Source of the DNA: an uncultured Oscillospiraceae bacterium
Lineage (GTDB): Bacteria; Bacillota_A; Clostridia; Oscillospirales; Oscillospiraceae
NCBI GenBank assembly: GCA_910579155.1
Contig: CAJTTS010000069.1
Coordinates: forward strand, 1 to 17,853
DNA length: 17,853 nucleotides
Reading direction: 5' to 3'
Shown: one piece after another, positions 12,948-17,853 of the stretch
Layout of the letters: each line of letters opens with the position of its first letter
Position numbering within the stretch: position 1 is the stretch's first letter
Position numbers and translations under genes: made by a program
The notes under the pieces: generated by a model
The model's input: the letters and a program-made list of their open reading frames with translations, nothing else
Database searches by the model: none
What the model was told of the DNA's origin: nothing

Positions 12948-13994
12948 ATGAAATATTCCATATTCGGTGAATCCCACGGCCCCGCCATCGGCATAGTGCT
13001 GGAGGGCATCCCCGCCGGGCTGGAGCTGGACCTGGACGCCGTCCGCTTCGACCTGGCCCGCCGCGCTCCGGGCAAGAGCGTCCTGTCCACCGCCCGGAGG
13101 GAGGCCGACGAGCCCCGCATCCTCTCCGGCGTGTTTGAAGGCAAAACCACCGGGGCGCCCCTGTGCGCCGTCATTGAGAACACGGACACCCGCTCGAAAG
13201 ACTACTCCCGGACCAAGGACCTGGCCCGTCCCGGCCACGCCGACTACGCCGCCCATGTGCGCTACGATGGGTTCAACGACTACCGGGGCGGCGGGCACTT
13301 CTCCGGGCGGCTCACCGCACCCCTGGTGTTCGCGGGCGGGGTCGCCAAGCAGATTCTGGCCCGGAAGGGCGTGCGGGTGGGGGCCCACATCGCAACCATC
13401 TACGGCGTCAACGACGACTCCTTGGAGGACTGGGACAGTCTGAAAGCGGCCTCGGAAAAAGAGTTCCCCGTCCTCAACGACCGGGCCGGGGAGGAAATGC
13501 AGGCCGCGATTTTAGAGGCAAAAAACGACCAGGACTCCGTGGGCGGCTCCATCGAGTGCGGGGTGTTCGGCCTGCCTCCCGGGCTGGGGGCCCCCGGCTT
13601 CGGCCAAAACGCCGAGGGCATCTTCTCCCAGTACCTGTTCGCCGTCCCGGCGGTGAAGGCGGTGGCCTTTGGGGCCGGGGTGGCTTTCGCCCTCATGCGG
13701 GGCTCCGAGGCCAACGACCCGCTGTATGTGGACGACGACGGCTCCGTCAAGGCCGAGCAGAACTGCGCCGGGGGAATCAACGGTGGCATCACCAACGGCA
13801 TGCCCCTCACCTTCGAGGTGACCATGCGGCCCACCCCCTCCATCGCCCGGACGCAGTTCACCGTGGACATGGCAAAAAATGAAAACGCCGTGCTGGAGCT
13901 TCAGGGCCGTCACGACCCCTGCGTGGTCCACCGGGCGGTGCCCGTTATCGAGGCGGCGGCAGCGCTCGCCGCGTGTGAACTGATGGGAATTTGA
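12948..13994 (+). CDS. aroC: Chorismate synthase
   Basis: Last shikimate step: eliminates phosphate from EPSP to give chorismate, requiring reduced flavin. The 348-residue length is standard for bacterial monofunctional enzymes. Signatures are GESHGPAIGIVLEGIPAG from residue 7 (active-site His10), RPGHADY, YRGGGHFSGRLTAP, the GGSIECGVFGLPPGLG region, NGGITNGMP and the C-terminal GRHDPCVVHRAVPVIEA. The start follows GAGGAG by about 10 bases, in a 24-bp gap after the acetyltransferase gene. The product is the substrate of PheA encoded two genes downstream. No flavin reductase domain is present; the cell must supply reduced FMN. Confidence 0.97.
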   Translation: MKYSIFGESHGPAIGIVLEGIPAGLELDLDAVRFDLARRAPGKSVLSTARREADEPRILSGVFEGKTTGAPLCAVIENTDTRSKDYSRTKDLARPGHADYAAHVRYDGFNDYRGGGHFSGRLTAPLVFAGGVAKQILARKGVRVGAHIATIYGVNDDSLEDWDSLKAASEKEFPVLNDRAGEEMQAAILEAKNDQDSVGGSIECGVFGLPPGLGAPGFGQNAEGIFSQYLFAVPAVKAVAFGAGVAFALMRGSEANDPLYVDDDGSVKAEQNCAGGINGGITNGMPLTFEVTMRPTPSIARTQFTVDMAKNENAVLELQGRHDPCVVHRAVPVIEAAAALAACELMGI

Positions 13995-14013
13995 ATACTG
14001 TGAGGAATTGATT

Positions 14014-14502
14014 ATGGATTTAAAAACGTTACGTCAAACAGATGACGACGCCGTCATCCTCCCCGGCGCGGCCGTGGTGGGCGACGTCACCCTGAGCCAG
14101 GGCTGCTCGGTATGGTTCAACGCCGTCCTCCGGGGCGACGGCAAACCCATCGTCCTGGGCAAGGGCTGCAACGTCCAGGACTGCTGTGTCCTCCACTCGG
14201 AAAAGCACGCCACCGTGCTGGGCAATTATGTCTCCGTGGGCCATGGGGCCATCGTCCACGGGGCCGTGGTGGGGGACAACACCATCGTGGGCATGGGAGC
14301 CACCCTGCTGGACTTTGCGAAAATCGGAAAAAACTGCATGGTGGGCGGGGGATCGGTGGTCACGGGCAAAATGGACGCCCCTGACGGCTCCCTGATATTG
14401 GGCAATCCGGCCAAAGTGGTCCGCCCCCTCACCGAGGCAGAGATCGCCGCACTGCGCCACAACGCGGAGCACTACGCCGAGCTGAAGGAGAGATACCGCT
14501 GA
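14014..14502 (+). CDS. Gamma-class carbonic anhydrase-like hexapeptide-repeat protein
   Basis: A 162-residue left-handed beta-helix protein of the YrdA/CamH type. Hexapeptide-like repeats run from about 15 to 135 (AVVGDVTLSQGCSVWFNAVLRGD, VLGKGCNVQDCCVLH, VLGNYVSVGHGAIVHG, VVGDNTIVGMGATLLD). The three zinc histidines of the gamma-CA fold are present at H61, H77 and H82 in the usual spacing. Many such proteins have weak or untested carbonic anhydrase activity, so catalysis is uncertain. The start at 14014 has GAGGA seven bases upstream; a TTG two codons earlier is less likely. Its stop overlaps the pheA ATG as TGATG. Its location between aroC and pheA is not explained by any known step. Bicarbonate/CO2 handling near the decarboxylating dehydratase is conceivable but speculative. 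Confidence 0.92.
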   Translation: MDLKTLRQTDDDAVILPGAAVVGDVTLSQGCSVWFNAVLRGDGKPIVLGKGCNVQDCCVLHSEKHATVLGNYVSVGHGAIVHGAVVGDNTIVGMGATLLDFAKIGKNCMVGGGSVVTGKMDAPDGSLILGNPAKVVRPLTEAEIAALRHNAEHYAELKERYR

Positions 14503-15656
14503 TGGACGAGCTTCAAAATCTGCGCCGGGACATCGATGCCATCGACCGCCGGATGGTGGAGCTGTTCCGGCAGCGCATGGACGTGACCCAAAAAGTGGGC
14601 GAATACAAATGCACCCAGGGCATTCCCGTGCTGGACCAGGAGCGGGAACGCCAGGTGCTGCAAAATAAGGGCGAGCTGGCCGGGGACGAGCTGCGCCCCG
14701 CCGTCATCACCCTGTACCAGACCATCATGGCCCTGTCCCGGCGGCAGCAGCGGGATTTGATGGGCCAGGGGGCGGACAACCCCGGCGTCCGCCGCTGGCT
14801 GGACGCCCAGGCCGCCCAGCGCCGGCCCGTGGCCGCCCCCCGGGTGGTATATCAGGGCGTGCCGGGGGCCTACAGCGAACAGGCAGCCGTCAACTTCTTC
14901 GGGGCCGGCGTGGACGCCGACGGCCTGGAACAGTTCGAGGACTGCTTCCAGGCCCTGCGGGAGGGTCGGGCGGATTACGCCGTGCTGCCCATCGAAAACA
15001 GCTCCACCGGAGCCATCCGGCAGATCTACGACCTGCTGACCCAGTACGAGTGCTACATGGTGGGGGAGACCACCGTGCGGGTGGAGCACTGCCTGATGGC
15101 CCTGCCTGACGCCACCCTGGACACCGTTACCCACGTCTATTCCCACGAGCAGGGGCTGTTCCAGTGCGAACGCTATCTCAACAGCCACCCGGACTGGAAG
15201 CAGGTGCCCCAGGCGGACACCGCCGGGTCGGCCCAGATGGTGGCCTCCAGCGGAGACATCACCAAGGCCGCCATCTGCTCGGAACGGGCGGCGGCGCTGT
15301 ACGGGCTTACAATTTTGGCAAAGGGCATCAACCACAACACTCAGAACACCACCCGGTTCGTGGTGGTGTCCCCCCGGCTGGAGTTGCGCCCCGGCGCGGA
15401 TAAGGTCAGCACCCTCTTCGTCCTGCCCCACGAGGCGGGGTCGCTCCACGAGGTGCTGACGGTGTTTGCCATCCACGGGTTGAACATGGTCAAGCTGGAG
15501 TCCCGCCCCCTGCCCCAGCGGAGCTGGCAGTACATGTTCTTCCTGGAGTTCGCCGGGGCCCCCGACGACCCCGCGGTGAACGACGCCCTCCACGAGCTGG
15601 CCCAGACCACCGGGGAGTTCCGGGTACTGGGATGGTTCTCCTCCAATCTGGGCTAG
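14502..15656 (+). CDS. pheA: Bifunctional chorismate mutase / prephenate dehydratase (P-protein)
   Basis: Converts chorismate to prephenate and on to phenylpyruvate, the branch toward phenylalanine. The 384-residue protein has an AroQ chorismate mutase domain (1-90; R8, R25, K36, D45, R48 and E49 match catalytic positions), a linker, a prephenate dehydratase domain (about 113-290, with YQGVPGAYSEQAA, LPIENSSTGAI and the catalytic NTTRFVVV at 282-289), and a C-terminal ACT domain (about 304-384). The ACT domain carries GSLHEVL (313-319) and ESRP (333-336), the Phe-binding elements, so allosteric inhibition by phenylalanine is expected. Its start codon overlaps the preceding stop by one base. 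The stop codon TAG forms the first base of a strong hairpin. A tyrA partner is not visible in the window. Confidence 0.96.
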   Translation: MDELQNLRRDIDAIDRRMVELFRQRMDVTQKVGEYKCTQGIPVLDQERERQVLQNKGELAGDELRPAVITLYQTIMALSRRQQRDLMGQGADNPGVRRWLDAQAAQRRPVAAPRVVYQGVPGAYSEQAAVNFFGAGVDADGLEQFEDCFQALREGRADYAVLPIENSSTGAIRQIYDLLTQYECYMVGETTVRVEHCLMALPDATLDTVTHVYSHEQGLFQCERYLNSHPDWKQVPQADTAGSAQMVASSGDITKAAICSERAAALYGLTILAKGINHNTQNTTRFVVVSPRLELRPGADKVSTLFVLPHEAGSLHEVLTVFAIHGLNMVKLESRPLPQRSWQYMFFLEFAGAPDDPAVNDALHELAQTTGEFRVLGWFSSNLG

Positions 15657-15683
15657 TTCCTTTTTCTTGAAAGAAAAAGGAAC
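15656..15683. repeat. Perfect 13-bp hairpin at the pheA stop codon
   Basis: GTTCCTTTTTCTT (15656-15668) and AAGAAAAAGGAAC (15671-15683) are exact complements around a GA centre; the first G is the last base of the pheA TAG. No T run follows on either strand, so it is not a textbook terminator. It could protect the upstream mRNA end, act as a partial terminator or processing site inside the operon, or be a dispersed repeat. The rest of the 118-bp gap to aroK shows only weak promoter-like sequence (TTGACT without a good -10). Confidence 0.65.
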
Positions 15684-15774
15684 CAAAAAGAACTTTAGCC
15701 CGCTGACGATCCAGGCATAACTTGATTTGACTTTCGCCCGGCAACCGCATGTTCTCTGACTTGGAGAGATGATA

Positions 15775-16284
15775 ATGGAAAAAAATATTGTTTTAATCGG
15801 CATGATGGGCTGCGGCAAGACCACTGTGGGCGGGCTGCTGGCCCGGCGGCTTGGCCGCCCCCTGGCGGACACCGACGTTCTCATTGAGCGGCGCCAGGGC
15901 CGCTCCATCCCGGATATTTTCGCCCAAGACGGCGAGGAGCGCTTTCGCGCGCTGGAGCTGGAGCTGGGCCGGGAGCTGGGCAGGCGGTCGGGCCTGGTCG
16001 TGGCCTGCGGCGGCGGCCTGCCCCTGCGGGACGGGGCCATTGCCGCCCTAAAGGAAAGCGGCCTGGTGTTCTGGCTGGACCGGGACCCGGTTGAGACCTA
16101 CGACGGCCTGGACGTGTCCGGCCGTCCCCTGGCCCAGGCGGGGCCGGAGGATTTTATCCGGCGGTATCAGGACCGGGCCCCCGTCTACCGCCGCTGGGCG
16201 GACTATGCCATCCCCTGCGGGGACGGGCCCCAGGCCGCGGAGCGGCTGATTTCCACCATTTATCAGGAGGTGTCTAAACCATGA
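15775..16284 (+). CDS. aroK: Shikimate kinase
   Basis: Fifth shikimate step: phosphorylates shikimate at O3 with ATP. The 169-residue protein has Walker A GMMGCGKTT (9-17), the shikimate-binding ADTD (D34 and neighbours, 31-34), ERFR with R58, CGGG (78-81), and the lid arginine in SGRPLA (R117) plus R134. GGAGAG precedes the ATG at 15775 by six bases; an in-frame ATG at 15769 would directly abut this site, so the later start is preferred. It is separated from pheA by the hairpin gap but overlaps aroQ by four bases (ATGA), forming a tight aroK-aroQ-aroE block. Confidence 0.96.
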   Translation: MEKNIVLIGMMGCGKTTVGGLLARRLGRPLADTDVLIERRQGRSIPDIFAQDGEERFRALELELGRELGRRSGLVVACGGGLPLRDGAIAALKESGLVFWLDRDPVETYDGLDVSGRPLAQAGPEDFIRRYQDRAPVYRRWADYAIPCGDGPQAAERLISTIYQEVSKP

Positions 16285-16712
16285 AGTTTCTCATCATCAA
16301 CGGCCCCAACCTGAACCTGCTGGGCAAGCGGGAGCCGGGCATCTACGGCGATCAGACCTATGAGGCCCTGTGCACCCTCATCCAGGACCACGCCGCCGCC
16401 CACGGCTCCACGGCCCGCTGCTTCCAGTCCAACCACGAGGGGGCCATCATCGACGAAATTCACGCCGCCGACGGCGTATACGACGCCATCGTCATCAACC
16501 CCGGCGCTTACACCCACTACAGCTACGCCATCCTGGACGCGCTGAAGGCGGTGGACGTGCCCGCCTACGAGGTGCATATCAGCCACATCGACCAGCGGGA
16601 GCCCTTCCGGGCAGTGTCCGTCACCGCCCCCGCCTGCGTGGGCCAGCTCTACGGCCACGGGTTTGACGGCTACCTTATGGCCATGAACTGGTTTTTGGAG
16701 GGCGGAACATGA
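16281..16712 (+). CDS. aroQ: 3-dehydroquinate dehydratase, type II
   Basis: Third shikimate step: dehydrates 3-dehydroquinate to 3-dehydroshikimate by the type II (anti-elimination) mechanism. The 143-residue length is typical. Motifs are NGPNLNLLGKREPGIYG (7-23, with R17 and catalytic Y22), QSNHEGAIID (49-58), INPGAYTHYSYAI (72-84) and EVHISHIDQREPFR (97-110, catalytic H99). Both joints are ATGA overlaps of four bases, with aroK before and aroE after, and AGGAGG (upstream of 16281, inside aroK) serves as its ribosome site. Type II enzymes form dodecamers. This is the biosynthetic form; no type I enzyme fused to AroE is needed here. Confidence 0.97.
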   Translation: MKFLIINGPNLNLLGKREPGIYGDQTYEALCTLIQDHAAAHGSTARCFQSNHEGAIIDEIHAADGVYDAIVINPGAYTHYSYAILDALKAVDVPAYEVHISHIDQREPFRAVSVTAPACVGQLYGHGFDGYLMAMNWFLEGGT

Positions 16713-17545
16713 AACTGCAAGTGATCGGCGACCCGGTGCTCCACTCAAAGTCTCCCGTGATCCAGGGGGCCATGCTGGGGGCGCTGGGGCTGGACATTCA
16801 ATACACCGCCCATGTAGTGCGCCGGGGCGAGCTGCCGGACTATCTGCGCCGGGCCCGGGAAAACGGCGTCACCGGCTTCAACGCCACCATGCCCCACAAG
16901 GAGGACCTGATTCCCCTGCTGGATGAGATCGACCCGGCGGCAAAAGCCCTGGGCGCGGCAAACACCGTCTGCCTCCGGAATGGCAAATGGGTGGGCTTCA
17001 ATACCGACGGAGGCGGGGCCGTGGCGGCGTTGAAAAATGCAAACATGGACCCAGACGGCCTCACCGTCGCCCTGCTGGGCGCGGGGGGCGCGGCCAAGGC
17101 CGTGGCCCTGGCGCTGTCCCAGGCAGGGGCGGAGCGGGTGTTTGTGTGCAACCGCACCCTCAGCCGGGCGGAGGAGCTTTGCGCGCACGCCCCCCCAGGA
17201 CGGCTGTCCCCTGCCGGGTTTGATATCGGCACGCTGTGCCGGATGGCGGCCCAGTCCCAGCTCCTGGTGAACTGCACCAACCTGGGCATGGCGGGCTCTC
17301 CCAACCAGTTTGAGGACTTCTCCTTCCTGGACGCTCTGCCGGACGGGGCGGGGGTATTCGACGCCATCTATCACCCTGCTGAGACCCAGCTTCTGGCCCA
17401 GGCCCGCCGCCGGGGTCTGCGGACGCTGAACGGCCTGCCCATGCTGGTAAACCAGGCGGTGCTGGCCCTGGAGCACTTTTTGAACCGGCCCCTGGACCGC
17501 AAGGCCATGGCCCGTGCGGCAACTGCCGCGTTAAATGAAATTTGA
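16709..17545 (+). CDS. aroE: Shikimate dehydrogenase
   Basis: Fourth shikimate step: reduces 3-dehydroshikimate to shikimate with NADPH. The 278-residue protein shows the substrate-binding SKSP (13-16), FNATMPHKE (57-65, catalytic K64), GAANTV (82-87), FNTDG (97-101, catalytic D100), the Rossmann loop LLGAGGAAKA (122-131), NRT (148-150, the usual NADP phosphate-contacting turn), and the conserved FDAIYHPAETQLL and GLPMLVNQAV near the C-terminus. It overlaps aroQ by four bases. It completes the seven-enzyme set; the order aroK-aroQ-aroE groups steps 5, 3 and 4 at the distal end of the operon. Confidence 0.96.
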   Translation: MKLQVIGDPVLHSKSPVIQGAMLGALGLDIQYTAHVVRRGELPDYLRRARENGVTGFNATMPHKEDLIPLLDEIDPAAKALGAANTVCLRNGKWVGFNTDGGGAVAALKNANMDPDGLTVALLGAGGAAKAVALALSQAGAERVFVCNRTLSRAEELCAHAPPGRLSPAGFDIGTLCRMAAQSQLLVNCTNLGMAGSPNQFEDFSFLDALPDGAGVFDAIYHPAETQLLAQARRRGLRTLNGLPMLVNQAVLALEHFLNRPLDRKAMARAATAALNEI

Positions 17546-17555
17546 GGTGATATCC

Positions 17556-17853
17556 ATGTTAAAACCACAACGCCTGCGCCCCGGCGACAAAGTTGCCATC
17601 GTCTCCCTGTCCAGGGGAATGCTGGGGGAGGAGCAGTTTATCCACAAATACCATCTGGCCCGTGAGCGGCTGGAGCGGGACTACGGCCTGCGTGTGGTGG
17701 CCATGCCCAACGCCTTGAAAGGCAAGGACTACCTGTACCGCCACCCGGAGGCCCGGGCCCAGGACCTGATGGACGCCTTCCGGGACCCGGAGATCAAGGC
17801 GGTGTTCAACGCCATCGGCGGGGACGATACCATCCGCCTGCTGCCCTGCATCG
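17556..17853 (+). CDS. S66 family peptidase (LD-carboxypeptidase / MccF-like), N-terminal part
   Basis: The first 99 codons of a gene that runs off the window. The N-terminus (LRPGDKVAIVSLSRG, 7-21) and FNAIGGDDTIRLLPCI (84-99) are typical of peptidase family S66, whose members cleave the L,D bond of murein tetrapeptides or inactivate microcin C7 (MccF). The catalytic serine, which follows shortly after this segment, and the Glu/His pair are outside the window. The long insertion before IGGDD resembles the MccF-like branch more than LdcA. GAGGTGA lies about 7 bases before the ATG, only 10 bp after aroE, so it may be co-transcribed. Confidence 0.88.
   Translation, partial: MLKPQRLRPGDKVAIVSLSRGMLGEEQFIHKYHLARERLERDYGLRVVAMPNALKGKDYLYRHPEARAQDLMDAFRDPEIKAVFNAIGGDDTIRLLPCI

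Noticed and set aside
15700..15774. Internal promoter for aroK-aroQ-aroE
   Set aside because: TTGACT is a fair -35 but the hexamer 17 bp downstream (TGTTCT) is a poor -10, and no better pair was found.
14472..16040. 522-codon open frame on the minus strand opposite pheA and aroK
   Set aside because: It is antisense to two well-recognised enzymes and crosses their intergenic hairpin. Its translation is His/Gly/Val-rich with no family resemblance, as expected for GC-rich shadow frames.
1..17853. CRISPR array, tRNA/rRNA genes, insertion sequence or attachment sites
   Set aside because: No regularly spaced repeats, no tRNA cloverleaf or rRNA-like sequence noticed, and no transposase or integrase gene.

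Overview
The window reads as chromosomal DNA of a GC-rich Clostridia member. The Gram-positive style GAGG/AGGAGG ribosome sites, sigma-A type promoters, DUF1846, THUMP-only ThiI and fused CinA fit the Oscillospiraceae (Flavonifractor/Lawsonibacter/Intestinimonas-like). That placement is inferred from gene content and base composition, not from a marker gene.

Left part (1-5244). An operon on the minus strand runs from an Lrp/AsnC regulator through a class I PLP aminotransferase into a truncated thrH (phosphoserine phosphatase/homoserine phosphotransferase). Its promoter carries a perfect 8-bp inverted repeat around the -35 box, a likely operator. Next are a minus-strand DUF1846 (UPF0371) gene and, divergently, thiI for 4-thiouridine/thiamine sulfur chemistry.

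Middle part (5245-8577). A small AT-richer divergent pair (DUF6809-like protein and a 70-residue XRE regulator) shares an intergenic region. There a fully consensus promoter is overlapped by an inverted repeat. A 318-bp gene-free stretch packed with hairpins follows. Then come cinA and, overlapping its end, a secreted copper-amine-oxidase-N-like protein, both on the minus strand.

Right part (8578-17853). A long plus-strand operon holds all seven shikimate-pathway enzymes and the bifunctional P-protein, in the order aroF-aroB-aroA-(GNAT)-aroC-(gamma carbonic anhydrase-like)-pheA-aroK-aroQ-aroE, then the start of an S66 peptidase gene. It can convert PEP plus erythrose-4-phosphate to chorismate and on to phenylpyruvate; no tyrA is visible. 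Most joints overlap or are only a few bases apart; the largest gap is 118 bp between pheA and aroK, which holds a perfect 13-bp hairpin.

The main discovery is the roughly 270-nt leader of this operon. After a sigma-A promoter it encodes a 31-residue peptide with five Phe, two Tyr and one Trp. An intrinsic terminator follows just before aroF. The end of the peptide ORF can pair with the terminator's left arm to form a competing antiterminator. This is the architecture of ribosome-mediated transcription attenuation, here apparently sensing all three aromatic amino acids and controlling the whole pathway. No T-box or TRAP signature was seen.
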